NCBI GenBank assembly: GCA_964036155.1
Contig: OZ038423.1
Span: 80,057,249-80,121,248, forward strand
DNA: 64,000 nucleotides
DNA from: Diploscapter coronatus
Taxonomy: Eukaryota; Nematoda; Chromadorea; Rhabditida; Rhabditidae
Reading direction: 5' to 3'
Of the stretch, positions 42,801-57,200 are shown in pieces (the first letter of the stretch is position 1; every line of letters starts with the position of its first letter). The notes beneath the pieces were generated by a model. That model was not told where the DNA came from, ran no database searches, and saw only the letters and a program-made list of their open reading frames with translations. The translations under genes were made by a program, and so were the position numbers.

Positions 42801-45457
42801 CCTATAATTTCAAAGATAAAAAGCGTTGCAGGATTTCAAAAATAATAGCAAAAATAAAATGATAGCAGGAAATTGCTGGATGATGACGACAATTTTGATG
42901 GGAAGTTTGTGGAATCGAGTATGATGATGATCAAAGTACGAGTTAGAAAACGTATATTTGATTCAAGATGAGGATACCGAGAAATTAAATCGAGGATTCT
43001 TCACGAATATACAACGTCTTCAATCACCAAAACTCAACGCACCACTGTCTAATCGTGCAGGCAGCAAAGCAAGCAGCAGCGAAAGGAGAAGCAAGGCGAG
43101 AGGAGCGGTCACGTTGCAATTGCGCCGCATGGCTCATCTTGCAGAAAGATTGGAACGAAAACAGGTCAAATTTCGCTGTGTCAGATAATTACAGTGCATG
43201 GAGTTATGGGAATTGCACGAATTACACATGAGTTTTGGGGAAGCCATATTTGATGTTCTGGGAAATTAGCGACGAATTTCGATGATTTTGTAGTAATCAA
43301 CAGCATAATTATGTGGTTTGAAAAGGACTTACTATAGAGCGGAGTGTCTTTTCCACATTATTCCCTTTAAATTTCATCCTCTTGTTTATCTCTAATTATA
43401 GAACTCCGTCGTTTAGTAATTGCCTTTGAAAAGAGATTCCTGATATGTTTCGAACATATCCATAACAATATTAAATATTTTTATTGTAATTCATATCCAA
43501 TATTTTCTGTCATAAATAATGTTTATTGGAATTACGACTGCCTAAAGACAAACGTACTTTGATAAACAAACAAAAATGAATACACACATTTCCTAAAACC
43601 CTACATTTGTCATTGTTACTTTTCACTGCACGCGTACTGTCCATTATCAATTTATTCGCCTCGAATAATGTATTAATATATAGTTAGCATGTGGTGCCCT
43701 GCTAATGGACGTCCTTTATACAGCCATTGGGAAGCTTTATTATTTTATGATTTGTTTGATTTCTTCCTTTCATTCTGCATATACAGTCTCTCTCTCTCTC
43801 TCGAACAATAATTATCGAGTAGCAACAGCCGGCAAAGTTGGGCGTGTAAATATAGTGACAAGGGCAATATAATGTTTTGCAAGCGGCGAAATATTGTGTG
43901 TAATAGTCAACGCCAGAGAAGTTCGCGTATGTTTCATTCAAAAACGCCCTCCTCTCTGGAATGACACAATTTTTACACGAACCTGTCCTGGGTGAAGGAG
44001 TTGACAAATATTTTTTCCCACCATCCTCTGAAAACCTCATGACATGGCAAAAATGTATTGCATGTCATAAGGTTCTCGTATTTATTTTTCTAGGAATAAC
44101 ATTAAAATTCGAGAACGAAAAAGAAGCTCGACGTTTTCGCCCTCTGCGTCTCTTCCTCAAAATTCTCACCGATCCCTTACAAGGTGTGTTATGAAGTGCG
44201 AAAGCATGCGTGAAACTGGTTGAACGCCGCTTCGAAAATGCTGCTTAAAGACGCGAGAAAAAGAAAGCCGGGCTTTCACTTTTGCCTTTTCAAAAATAAA
44301 ATTCCGACATCCGAAATGCGTTTCCGTTTCTATGCTTTAGCATTGTCGCAGAAATTTTTCACTTTCTGCGAGAAAGTTGGCAACACAGAAACGTCTTCAC
44401 CCATTTATGCAGTGTGGCGCGCGTTTGATGCGCCAACCCATTATTGCATTTTTTCAAACGGTAATTCCATAGATACTTATTCTTTTATGCCTTTCTATCC
44501 TTTTGTTTCTCTAAATCTCTTGTTTTCAAAGGCTACTTTTCTCTCAATCTTCTTTCGATGTAGGGCATTTCCATGCTATTTCCCTCCAGAAATCTTACCT
44601 TTTTCGGATCCAAAGTCACGCTGTCTCTCCCAAATCGTTTCCCTTCCAAAACACTTCTTTTAGAAGTCGTTCACTTTCATTGAAAATGAGGCTTTACCAT
44701 AGCCGTTTACAAGTTTTTATTATTACGAAGACATGAAATCCTGGCTTTACGAGTGAAATGCGATTTTAGTTTACGTCATACGATAATCTTTATTTTGACT
44801 TTATGCTTATCAAATTTGGTCGTAATGGCAGCGTGTCATCGAAATAATGAAGTAGTAATTAGTTTTTCAAATCTTATAACCTATTATCAAAAGTTTCTTT
44901 TTTATGTTCAACATTAAATCTACGTGATTGTTATCCGTTCATATAATGGAGAAAACGGATAAAAGCAATAGCCAATGCAAAAATCATTCTTATGCCCAAA
45001 TTCTTGAAGCTTATCCAAAGTTTTCTCTATCATCACTCTCACGGTTGCTATCAATCACTCCCGCATCGTTATCATTTCGCATTAGCCGATTATCTAATCT
45101 CCCATATATCATGTCAAATCCTCGACAATCCCGTTCTTCATCCCGAACTTCTCGATCGCAAAATCTTGGAAAATGAGGATTCTCTCCGGACGCGTTCGAT
45201 TTTTCCCCCGACCCGCGTCCCGGATTTGGAAATTCCCTGACATCAGAACCTTAATCCCCCACATTTTTCTTTGATCTCTTTTAACTCTCTTGATTTCGCG
45301 ATTGAAGTGCTCTCTATTTCTCCATTGAAAAGTGTCAAGGACGCAGGGGAGGAGACGGTTTTTAACAAATCCTCCTGAGGGAGTCTAGCTGCGAGACTTT
45401 TCTAATGTGGCGCCAAGCCTCTACATTTAACTTCTTCGACTAATGGGATGATTTCAG
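42801..45457. other. Divergent region between staufen and vav
   Basis: This space must hold the staufen promoter and the upstream vav promoter. A GC-richer block at 43050-43160, which on the minus strand reads as unannotated leader sequence ahead of staufen, could be its 5' UTR. A (TC)n run lies at 43786-43802. An uninterrupted frame at 44220-44663 lacks any recognisable domain. Nothing else could be supported. Confidence 0.45.
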
Positions 45458-45547
45458 ATTGAGACGCTCTCGAAGTGAAGAAGAAGAAAAGGTTTCGGTC
45501 GATCAGTTGACTTTGGATTCCAGGATTTCGGGGGGAATTCGGAAAAG
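45458..45547 (+). other. vav-1: Possible non-coding leader exon of vav
   Basis: GATTTCAG precedes and GTAAAG follows a 90-base segment richer in GC than its surroundings. In the frame that the next exon needs it contains a stop (TGA near 45476) and no later ATG, so it would be 5' UTR. Supported only by splice signals and composition. Confidence 0.35.
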
Positions 45548-45750
45548 GTAAAGCTTCCAAATGCTACAATGATAAAATGACAAGATTGGATATCTTAAAT
45601 GTTTTATTTTGAGGAACCTAAGATATCAAAACACTGGAAAATTAATACAGGTAGTAAATTCATGAGACCAATCATAGTGAATGCTATATATGTATTATTA
45701 TAGCTCGAAAATATGCTCAATGTCATATAAAATTATGAAAATAGTTTCAG

Positions 45751-45894
45751 GAGGAGTTTCTGCGAAACTTATCCGAGATGAACTTAATGCTCGTCGGCTG
45801 GAATGACGCTGTGTGGCCTCCGGGTCCTGGAAAACGACCGAAACGGAAGCAGAAAGGCCTGCGAAGATATGATGATCACTTTGGGTACAGTTGG
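45751..45894 (+). CDS. vav-1: Candidate alternative first coding exon of vav
   Basis: The segment is bounded by AGTTTCAG and GTGAGT and is open in one frame throughout. ATG at 45778 would start a 39-residue leader with a basic, proline-containing stretch (PPGPGKRPKRKQK). It ends in phase 0, and the vav exon at 48276 starts in phase 0 directly after TTTTCAG, so the two join in frame ahead of MTSDSEELW. It could equally belong to a different short gene. The MITE-like repeat at 45951 follows immediately. Confidence 0.5.
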
Positions 45895-45950
45895 GTGAGT
45901 AAAAATACGTCTAAAGTTTTCCTTTAGCGCAATACAATCAGCGTTGTGTG

Positions 45951-46077
45951 GCAAAGAGCTCGCCGACGAATGTTTATAAACGCACATCACATGATAAGAA
46001 ATGGGAAGGACAAAAGTGGTTATGATATTGGATATTGCGCATGTTATGCTAGATAAGGATTTACACTCTGCCGACAG
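45951..46077. mobile_element. Dispersed element, copy in opposite orientation at 52703-52833
   Basis: CTCGCCGACGAATGTTTATA, ACAAAAGTGGTTATGATATT and GGATTTACACTCTGCCGACA all recur as reverse complements at 52703-52833. The outer GCCGAC/GTCGGC bases suggest short terminal inverted repeats. Confidence 0.7.
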
Positions 46078-47162
46078 CCTGAATATAATCGTTATGCTTC
46101 AAAATTTCATATGATCTTATGCCATTATTATGACATGATTAGTGCTTTCCCATCGCGGTTTATTTTGATTCCAAAACGTTTGAAATTTATAGAAACTGAT
46201 TCTGCAATGCATTATCTAAATTATCTCGCTCTCCACAAATTGCGTGAGTTTTTCTAAATATAATTTAGCGCCTGCGGCCCCAGAAACCTGATGCGCTTTA
46301 TTGACGAAAAAGGACAAATTTAACGCTTCTTTGTCTCGGAAATTGAAATTCCTTCTACTGAAATTAATTTCTAATTGCGCAAATATTATCTTAATTTATC
46401 GGAAATAAAAAATTAAAAGGAATTTTAAAATTCATTTTCTGGTTTATTTTTATACCGAATGGTGCTGCCATATGGTTTATTCTGCTTGAATCTTAAGAAA
46501 ACATTCGATATTTTGGTGAAGTGTGAATGTGTAGTTTGCTTTACTGTTTACCGCGTTTGGAATAGAGAACGAAATGTTGGAATTAGCCAATATTTACGAT
46601 TTTTACCAACTTTGTAAGGTATTTTATAAAATACGATAGTTTAGTTTCCTTACAAACCTACAGAACTTTATATGGACGAGTCTCTCTCCCAGTGTGTTTC
46701 TCACAGATAATTCCCAAGCCATTCTTATCAGTCGCTTCATTTTTTGTTATCATTTCATTCTTCACTTCTCTGCGCTCTTTCCCTAGGTCGCTGTTGAGAA
46801 ATAATTCCGAATTGTTTTCACAGTGCACGAATTTTACGATCTCAGACAGATCTATGCAGTATTTTCTACAGTTTATAGAGAAAAACTATAATATATCATT
46901 TTGTTAGTCTGAAACCAATAGTTTCTTAGCGTTACAAAGAAAATTATGCATGTAAATGACAACCCCTTGACTCGCTTCCTTCATCATTTTCCTTTTATGA
47001 GGGGGTAATTTATTATTATACGCCATATTTGGTGGCTATTTTTGCCTGTGGGGCCTGTTTACTATTTGCATAGAGAGTTCTCCCTCTCTCATAGCGAGGG
47101 TGGCATAAGGACTTGTTGCTTATTCCTCTATCTTTCACCCCTTATATTTCTCATATTCTTAG

Positions 47163-47480
47163 CTTTTCCCCTCTAGTCTGCCTATAGATTCACTGACAAT
47201 GGTCTTATGTTTTCCCTTGTTCTGCTTCTTTTGCGCCTATTTTCCTTCACTATTCCTCTCGTTTTCGTTCCTTTCCCGCGTTCTTTCTCGCTTTCCTGTC
47301 CTCGCCTCGTCGCCCTCTCACTTACATCCTCTCTGTCTCTGCTATTCGATCGCTTCCTCTTATCGATTGATTTCTTGTCTCTCTCGATTTGGCACACTCT
47401 CTCGCCCCACAGAGGGCAGATTTCGACCATTTCCCCATCACTATCATTTTGTCAATCACAGAACACTCTCAAGTTAATCT
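47163..47480 (+). other. Long pyrimidine-rich tract upstream of vav exon 1
   Basis: About 300 bases of strongly C/T-biased plus strand lie 0.8 kb before the vav ATG exon. Similar tracts often sit in nematode promoters or before trans-splice sites. No discrete element was identified. Confidence 0.35.
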
Positions 47481-48275
47481 ATCATTTTTCACAAAAAATT
47501 TAAATTAATATTAACATTCGGTTGCACTTTTTGAAAGGATTTCATTATTATCATCTTGAAAAGGCGTTATATTTTAAACGCTCCATACATTTTTATATTG
47601 GCCTTATTAATCATTCTCCAAAATTTATTCGTAATTTATTTTTGTTAGAGACTAGGAAATATAGCGATTTCATAACCTTTCATATTACTCTTTGCTTTTT
47701 TCTGAAAAAGTATTCCCAGCTTTTGTGCAAGTTATTTTTACCACGAGCCAAGTAACATTTGAATTTCCAAATATCCTCAAATTTATTTCAGACGCTTTTC
47801 TTTTCCACATGCTTTGACAAAGATCTAGAGAGTTAAAGAATTTCAAAATATTCTTTTCTCAAGCGTCCATCTGCTATTCGATACCCTTGACAATTTGCCA
47901 AGGGCTAAAATACGACCTCCTTCTCATTTTTAGTTTTTTTCTTCTAAAATTTCCGGAATAGTCATCTTTTGAAGTCTGCCGAATTTTGGAAAATTTATCT
48001 TCAATTTTATTAACGATTTTCTCATCTTCATTTATGTCTCAGAAAATCCAGCGTATCATTGAATTCTACATGAATTTCAGTCGATTTTGTGTATCTGGGG
48101 TCCCAACTTATCAAAAATGATCTAGGTTTAAAAAATCTGACTCATTGAATTATTGAAATTTCTAATGGACTTCTTCTGCGATTGTCGATTCACAAGACAA
48201 TCATTTGAAAATAAATATCGATATTTTAATCCAATTGATAAGAAATTCCAATTTATCAAAAACAATTGTTTTCAG

Positions 48276-51200
48276 ATGACTTCGGACTCCGAGGAGCTCT
48301 GGCGGAGCTGCGTGCGATGGCTTTTGGATTTAGGCGTCATCGACCGAAGTCATTTACCCACAAATGAGTTGAAGGTCAAGCAATTCGCCTCTATTTTAAG
48401 GTAAAATTTATTTAAAAAATATTTTTATCGCCTACTACTACTACTTATCTCTACATTATCTTATTCTCCTTTCGGCTATTTGGAAACTGCGAAACCACGA
48501 GACACGAGACATAGGCGAAATAGTGTATGGCTAGGGCAGGGTATGGGATGATAGATTTTTTTTCCACACTATTTCTCAATGTCTCATGGTCCCGCGGTTT
48601 CCAATTGACTTCTTTTCCACGCGTTTTCTTTTGATATAATTTTTTCGTCATTCATAGAAAATGTTGATCTTCAAATGAGCTATGAAACTTCATACATTAA
48701 AGATGAGCTTTCATATCATCCTATGGCCTATGATGATCTTTACTCGAATGTAAAATCATAGGTAAGAAAAAAGAATTGTTTTTTTCATTATGAAAACGAC
48801 ATCATATGAATGAGTGAAACATAGGATATCTGCGTTCACGTTCTAGCCTATTCTTATTGTTTCGAAGGAGCGAAAAGTTTGCGCGTAACCTGAAACTCCT
48901 CTTATTCTAGAGTTCTTCAAAACTAGTAGTAGACAAACATCAAATATTTCTAGAACTGAAATTTTTAATTCGGAAAAAAGTCTTTATAGAGTTATTTAGA
49001 AAGTTATTAAAGTTAAAGTTAAATCATGATGATAATTTTTTGCATATTATTTTTCGCTATTGTGACTAAAATACGAAAAAGTTAAAGAATGACATTCTGT
49101 AATTTCTTGAACTCGTAGGATGACCAAATAGCTCTGAATCATATATTTTTCTCTATTGTTTATGATTTCATTAGCTAACGATTTAAAGTTTATAAAATGA
49201 TGACATATTGACTCATGACGTAGTGTTTATGTTTATTGTTATTTCAGAGATGGCGTCCTTCTTTGTAAAACTGCCGAAATGTTGTGTCCCGGGTGCATTC
49301 CGACGCCACCAGAAATTCAGAAAAACACCCAACTTCTGTCTCAGGTAAACATAGGATATTTGCGACAACTTGGAAACCTCATCATGCGAAATAGTGTGAG
49401 AAAAGAACCGTTCTTCTACCACCCCTTTCGCTATTTCTCATGGCTTCAAGGCTTGGGATTTCCAAATAGCCGATAGTTGTTAATTCCACAATCTCACAAC
49501 TTGATGAAATCGTGTTCATAGTTAGTGGAGGGTAGAGAAATATTCTCCTACTTTTGTCTACTGTGTCAAGGGCCTTTTGTATTCCACACTCACTTTTTGA
49601 AGAGAGAGTAGAGGAGGAAGGTAGGGGAAAAGAAAAAAGTGAGTGGGTGTGGAATACAGGAGGCCCTACTCAAGTTGCGAGATTGAGAGATTTGCGAATT
49701 TTAAAACAAACTACCATTGGCATTATGGAAATGTTTAGTTCATCAGCTCGAAAAATATCGTGTTATTCCTGAACGCCTGCCGAAATACGTTCAACATCCC
49801 CGAGGAGTTTCTATTCGAGCCGCTGGATCTGTACCATTACAATGATTTCGTTAAAGTGCTTCAGACGCTTTCAATTCTGTCACATACGAACTATTCCAAG
49901 TGCAGGGATATTCAGTAAGCTTTGATTCAATAATTTCAAGTTTTGTAAGATAGCTTGCCTTCGACCATCGAACATCGAATAACGTCCCCTTATTACATAT
50001 ATTCATTTTTTGTGTAACATAGCTAAATTTCAGACCGTTCCCCGAAAAGGCGTTAAATGAAGCTGCCCTTCCCTGCTGTCCACTCCGCGCAAACGTCGTT
50101 GAGGAAGAAATCTATCGGAATCTCAACGAAGAGGTCGAAGACGTGGAAGGTGTCGATCAAGCTATATATGGAGATATTAATAAAAAGTAAGAGTTTACAT
50201 TTAGAAAGACAAATAAAATCTCTTTAATGTGTTAAACTACAACTATCTGATTCTCGATTATCTCTAAAGTAAATTTTCAAGATAAGAAAAACTTTGTAGC
50301 ATAAAATAACCTTATCGTGATGACTGGTTGTGAGTAGTATTATTTTTCATGAGATGATAAACTCAATGTTCAGAGAAGCCGAGACCCACATTATCTACGA
50401 GCATCTAGTCAACCGAAGAGATAGTCAAAGGAAGGAGAGAGATGTAATATATTTCCTCTAAATATTTTATTTAAAGTAAAATTCGAAATTATTAAAGGAG
50501 TGGTACAAATTCGTTCCGACCACAAAGAGGGAATACAGCATCAAAGAGTTGCTGGATACCGAGACGAATTACGTGGATAAAGCCCTGCAGATGATCATGA
50601 GTCGGTTATACTCCCCATTGAGACTGCATTTGAAAGAGGATGACCACAAAGCGATTTTCATTAATATCAGTGTAAGTAGGCCATTTGAAAACTATAAGCC
50701 CTCAAACCATTGCGAAATAGTAGGTACGCTGAAGAGATGGAAAAGAAAAGAAATGAAAAGGGAGAATGAGGGGCGTAGCTCGTGCAAAAGAGAATTGCAA
50801 AAATAATGCAATATCTTCCTTCTCACATGCCATAATATTTAGGAGCTCTACGAGCTGCATCAAAAATTCCATAACGATTTACGGCAATCCATCCTTCGAA
50901 CCCTTGGTCTGAACGAGTCATCCAATGGTCGTCCGATCTCGATAAGCAGGAATATCGGAGAGATTTTCTTAATGTAAATATTTCCCTTTAAACTTGGATG
51001 TGTTTTAAATCTCAGGTACAAAGACAAATTCGTCGCCTATGGGCCCTATTGTACAAAGTTGGATGAATCTCGAGAGCGAATTCTGCAGCTAGAAAAATCC
51101 GATTCGAACGCCAAGGCCAGAATTCTGGTTAGAATTGAGAATTTATACGATGTTTTGATTGTTATTCATTTTTGCACACAAAGCTGTCAACTTAGCACAA

Positions 51201-54200
51201 TATCAATTTATTTCGTACTTAATTATTTCTGTGAGATATTTTAAAAAAGAAAAAAAACAAAACAAAAAAATTAATTAATTCAGGAATGCACCTCGGCGAA
51301 CGACAACCAATTCAAACTTCAAGATCTACTGTGTCTACCAATGCAAAGGATCCTAAAATACTCGTTACTTCTGCAGGTAAAATATTGTGAAAAATTCGCT
51401 ATTTTTCACGATAAAAATCAAGGAACTCCTCAAACACACTCCAATCGAATCCCCTGATCGGAAATCGTTGGATCTGGCCAAAGAAGCGATGGATGACATC
51501 AATTCCTACATTAACGAAATGAAGAGAGACCACGAGATGATGCAGTTCATCGATGAAGTCGAAAAGTCGATCTCGGATTTGACGATGGTATGAAAATGTT
51601 TCTTTTTAAATTGTCATACAATTTTAATTATTCTTGCCAGTCAATAGGACTAGCATTTTAAATAACTTCTCTATTAGGATAGATGAAATTTTTAAGCGTA
51701 ATCCTACAATTAATGAAATGAAAATTTATAATCTTGGCCTCCTGTATTTGTGGACGGTTCTTTTTCTTATTTCTCTCTTCTCTATACTCCATAGCCACAG
51801 ACAAATATAGGGAGTCATAATCTTGTCTCATTTGACTTGCAATATTTCTTTATCGTTATGCTTTAATAGCCGAATTCAATGTTTCTAATATCTTTCTAAT
51901 ACTCCTTTTAAAATTTTGAAATATCGTTTCCAAACTATAGGAAATTGTTATGTGATTTCAGCCAACGAATGTCAAATTGTCCGACTACGGCCGATTGAAC
52001 CTGGACGGTGAGGTGAAACTGCTCGAAACCTACTCCTCTCATAGCGGTAAAATGAAGCAACGATACGTGTTCATATTCGATAAAGTCATCATTATTTGCC
52101 AGGCTAACAGGGTATTTCGAACTATTCCAAAAATTATTCTAATTTTAAATTTGCAGAACAACACCTACAAGTACAAAGTGAGCCATCTTGTGGACTGTTT
52201 CTTATTTTTTTGTAAAAAGATTTTTAACACGCTTTTTCAGAATGCACATATCCTGTGTGAATTTTCAATTAGTCAAGACTCCTCGATACCCGCTGGAGGA
52301 ACGATTACAAAGTATTCTTAATGCTTAAGAATTTTATAAGAGTTATAAAAGCACATTTTAGAAAGCTCTTAGCGGGAAACCACCAACATATTCTGCATTT
52401 TCATCGAGCGAAAGCACCGAATGAAAAGGACAGAGATCCAGTCACCCAAATCGCGATGGCGTTCAAATCTGAACCCCAGAAACAAAGATGGATGCAGCAA
52501 TTTGAACTTTCAAAGTAGGACACTTATTATATGATATTGGAATATCTTGTTTGTAAAGGGTAGGAGGGTAGTCGACAAGCAAGTTAGCTTAAAATTGTTC
52601 TATATTAAGCTCTTGATGAAATATAGTTGATTTTAAATTCGAAACATTCAACATATTCGATCATCCGTGTAAGACTCTTATTTGATCCAGTCATATCGTG
52701 AACAGAGCTGTCGGCAGTGTAAATCCTTACATAGTATAGGGTGCGCAATATCATAACCACTTTTGTCCTTTCCGTGCTTTATCATGTGTCGAGTGTTTAT
52801 TTTTTTATTATTATTTTTTTTTAAATCCGTCGGCGAGTTTTTCGCTGACAACCCTAGTCCCGAAGCGTATATTGTTGTTCAATTAGCTTTCCGTGAGAAA
52901 GTATCCCCGCAACATTATCCAGTTCAATATGATCCGTACCTTCTATTTTAATTATGCATATTCAATTTGCAGATCAAACGTGAACCCGATTGAAGCAGTC
53001 CGAATGTCCAGTCACAATCTTCACTACACGAGCTTCAGTCCCCATGAGCCTCTGCATTGCCATGTCTGTCATAAGTTGTTCAAAGGACTTTTCTTCCAAG
53101 GATACGAATGTTTGAGTGAGAATTGCCTTCAATTTTATCAACACTCGTCAAAAGCTAGAAAAATCTGACCTCTTAAAGATCTGACTTATGAGGAGAGTTG
53201 CAATTGTTCGCTTTAAGATTGCCACAAACTCCTTCACCGACAATGCCTGACCCTCGAAAAGTGCAACGCCAGGAAAAGCATACTCTCCAACGGTCATAGT
53301 TTCAACCGACCGAAATCATCACCCCTCTTAAATTGTAGGTTATGTTTTGAAGTTTTATATTTTCGAATGGGCATTTTTCTTTGTTGTTCGTTTTCATTCA
53401 TGCATTTCTGCAAGTTGTTCTTTGAGAAAGGTTTTCCTGAAAAAGCGATGATTCATTGGGGCTACCTCGACTTTTCGAAAGTCAAACGAGAAAAGTTCGA
53501 GAATTCGAAATTCCCTAGTCATATGCTAGCATGTGGAAAGAAACACAGGCCGGGGTATCATTTAGACAAGTAAATACTTCCTGTTGGGTTTCAAACTGAC
53601 ACGGCTCTTTCCTCGCAGAGAGGTGTTCATGGAATTCATAAACCAAACACGGGAAAGTGAAGTCATAGTTATAAGAATGCTATAAATAAGTTGTTTCAAA
53701 AGAGTTAAAGAATTATCCATCGAAGCTAGAAATTAGTGATCACTCTTTGCGCATTGATATATTTATCTTTTTTTAAAATAATTTTTCAACTTATTGACCT
53801 CAAACTACCATATTTCTTTCTTTCATTCCTTTAAAATATGGTTTCAAGCTGAAGGACCCAATGAAAAACTCCCGTTTTCTCGAATTTCTGCTAGACTTCA
53901 ACCCATAAAATGTGCTGAATGGACCGACATTTGACACACATCTGAATTGCGAGGAAACTTCGATGAAAAAAATTGCCTACTCTGCGTCATTAACGTTTCT
54001 CATAACTAAAGAGAGTCCAAAGGCCAGAGTATTTGCTCTGCATTTCTACCTTTTCCTATAGTTAAGGCTAGACCAGAGTTCGGAAAAATAGAGCCTTCAA
54101 ACGCGAATGAGTCATTTCTAATTTATTGTCCGTTAGGTTTCCCATTTTCTCGTCTGCAGAGCATTTCCTCAATTTTCCTGCTGCGGTGAGTAATTTTTGC

Positions 54201-57200
54201 AGCTGGGCAAATTTTCTCTGACTCTATTATTTCCCAGCACTATTTTCGCATCTCATCTTTGAAATCCAGCTAGCTTCTCTCATTCCGCGTATATTTATCA
54301 GCCTTTCTTTCTCTTTCTGTCGTCTTCTCCTCTCTATCTAACTTTCTTTCTCTTCCTCATTTTTTACACTTTTCCCCATCTTTCTACTCTCTTTAACATT
54401 CCCTACTATTTCGCCTTCATGTTTTAGGTTCTCCCGTTCTCCTTTTCCCCACTCTCTGGGCGGATGAATCATACCAAGCCCTCCTAATCTTTCTCTCCTT
54501 TTTCCTCTTTCTCTAACCCAAAGACACAATTTCTCGAACTTCGCTTCAAATTGAGCATAACCGCTTGATTCATTCAAATATATTGTCATATTTGGTCACT
54601 CCCATTAGTAATTCCTACGGGAAAAAACGTGGGAGGACGCAAGTTTCTTACTAATAATATCTACCTGTTAAGATTATCATTTTTACTAATATATATTCAT
54701 CCGCCTTAACTTTATAGGATTATTTATTGATTTATTACACCTTGTAAATTAGTATTCATATCTTCGCAAGACACGTAAATTCCCTATTCAACACACCTAT
54801 TCCAATGGCGCTGACCGGGACGAATTCCAGCGCCTTGTCTCAGTCTCTTTTGAGCACCGCCGCTCCGAATGCCGTATCACAGCCTGCAATGAATTGTCAA
54901 ATTATACAACCACTTGGCGAATCGACGATAACAAATATGATGCAAACGGAGCTGAACGGACAGATGTATTGGAGCGAATACGAGGGGCCAACGCGAAGGA
55001 AGAGGACGATTCGAATCGACGATTTTGTCGAGATTAGTAGAGAATGTAAGGAAATAAAAAATCATTATTTCTCTATCTTAAAAATCTCTCACTTTAGCAT
55101 CGAGACTCGAGAAGTTATTTATTTTTATATAAATAATTTCGGTTAGATGTTTGAGGCATCGCAATATTTGAAATTGTATTGTTCATTTTAGATGAGTACT
55201 TTTTAAACGTAATTGCAAAGTCGTGAATTATCAATTTCCTATTTTATGATTAGCTGCGATATTTGATACGTTGCATTCTAAACACATCGTAAAATAGCTA
55301 CTATTAGAAGGAGTGAGTCATGGTTTATGAATTCCACGAAAATGTGTGACATGATCAAATAGATTTGTCACTTATTAAATGGTGACATCGTTTAAAGTCA
55401 TATCTCGAAAACTTATATCGGCCTGTTTTCTTTTCCTATTCTTAACCATATTGTAAAAGATTTTTCCAAATGTCTAGAATCCGTTAAAATGCGTGAATGC
55501 TTTCACAAACATTCGGCGAAACCAAGCATTATTCATTCGACAACACGTTTCTTTCTAGCGCTTTAAAATTGGCTAAATTTGAAAGATTTTATTTTTAACT
55601 ATGTCTGTAATTGCTAAGATAGTGTGCTGAATAATGTGCGGGTTAAAAACTATTCATAAATCCAAACTATTTTATGCGACTGTCCCTGAGTCTTTCTATC
55701 GTAATCTGACTTATTAGTTATATAATTTTATTGAAATTTCAAATTAAATCCAATCCCACACACGCTCTACCTTCACAGTATTTTCATAAATCTTGGAGAA
55801 TAGAGATTTCTAAACCTAATCGAATTTTCTCAATTCCAGTTTCGAAAGGCGATATGGTTATTGCACTGCGTACTGTAACACCTTCCACGATCCAACATTT
55901 GCCTTTCGACAAAGATGACGTCATCCTCGTGGAGGAGCCACTTGCTGATTCAACGTTCATTGTAAGTCACTCACCCAGTCAGTCTGACATATGGCCCTTG
56001 CAATCTCGTTCGAAGTATGCCGCAATTTTAATTTGCACCTGATGAGTCAAAACTTGTCTAATTTAACAACAATTTTAATGTCATTAATAAATCATGATAT
56101 CTCCTCTAATTAATAAGGTCCGCTTCGACATTCGTTCAGAATTTTTTCTATCGCGATATCATTTGTTTTGAAATGTTTCTCTTACACTCCATCGGACTTC
56201 TCGTATCAATTTTCAAATCTTAAAGCTTCCTTCTCACACTAACTAAGTTACTCATCACCACCATTACGAAACATCCCTATTATTGATTTAGAATATTAAA
56301 TATCCTAATTTCAGGGCGCCTTATCGACTAACTCCTCTAGGACGGGTATCGTGCCTATGGATTGTGTGAAGAAACTTCGACAGAACTCAATTTGCAACCC
56401 ATCCTCGAATATCGAGCGGAAAGAGTCCACGGTTTTGCCTAGAAGGCCGAATCGGGAATCTGGGTACGTCAGGATTCGAAAACAAAATCAGCTATATCGA
56501 TTTTTTAGCATTTTGTCAAACCAACAGTCTTTCCAAGAATACGTGAACACGGAAATCGGCTCTCAATCTTGGTTTATGGGTCAGATGGAGAGGTCCGATG
56601 CTGAATCGAAGCTGAAAGGAACCCCCAATGGAACCTTCCTCGTCAGATATTCGCCTAATCGGGGGACATATGCTATTAGCATAAGGTACTTTTAAAATTA
56701 GCTAAATTTGTCACTTTTAAACAAATTTTTAGCTACCAAGACGAGGTCAAGCACATGGCCATCGAGCAAAACGATGGCAAGCAGTTCTATCTTGATGATG
56801 GCTATAATTTCGATAGCATAGTTGTAGGTGTTTTCGAGTTAAATTAGTTGTAAAATTGGCAATTATAGGAATTGATCAATTACTATCGTGTACATAATCT
56901 CATTGAAATATTCAACACTCTAAATACGACGCTGAAAAGTGCTTATAGGGATTGCAAGGTTTGTTAAAACATTTTTATTATGTACTGCTACTTACAAAGA
57001 TGTAGACGAAGTAAGGATGTTGTGTAGAGAGGCTAGAAGGTAGACTAAAGATGCGAGCGAAAACGTTTATTAACTGATAGAGTGGGGTATTTATAGAGAT
57101 CGGGGGTGAGATATGCAATTTGATAAGATGAGGTTATTATATTAAATCATGCCCTGACTTTTCTTTTCTTAAAAATGGGATTTTTGCAGATTTACAAGGT

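Noticed and set aside
44220..44663. 147-residue open frame upstream of vav
   Set aside because: It has no domain, splice context or start signal. A Phe/Ser-rich composition is expected from C/T-rich intergenic DNA.
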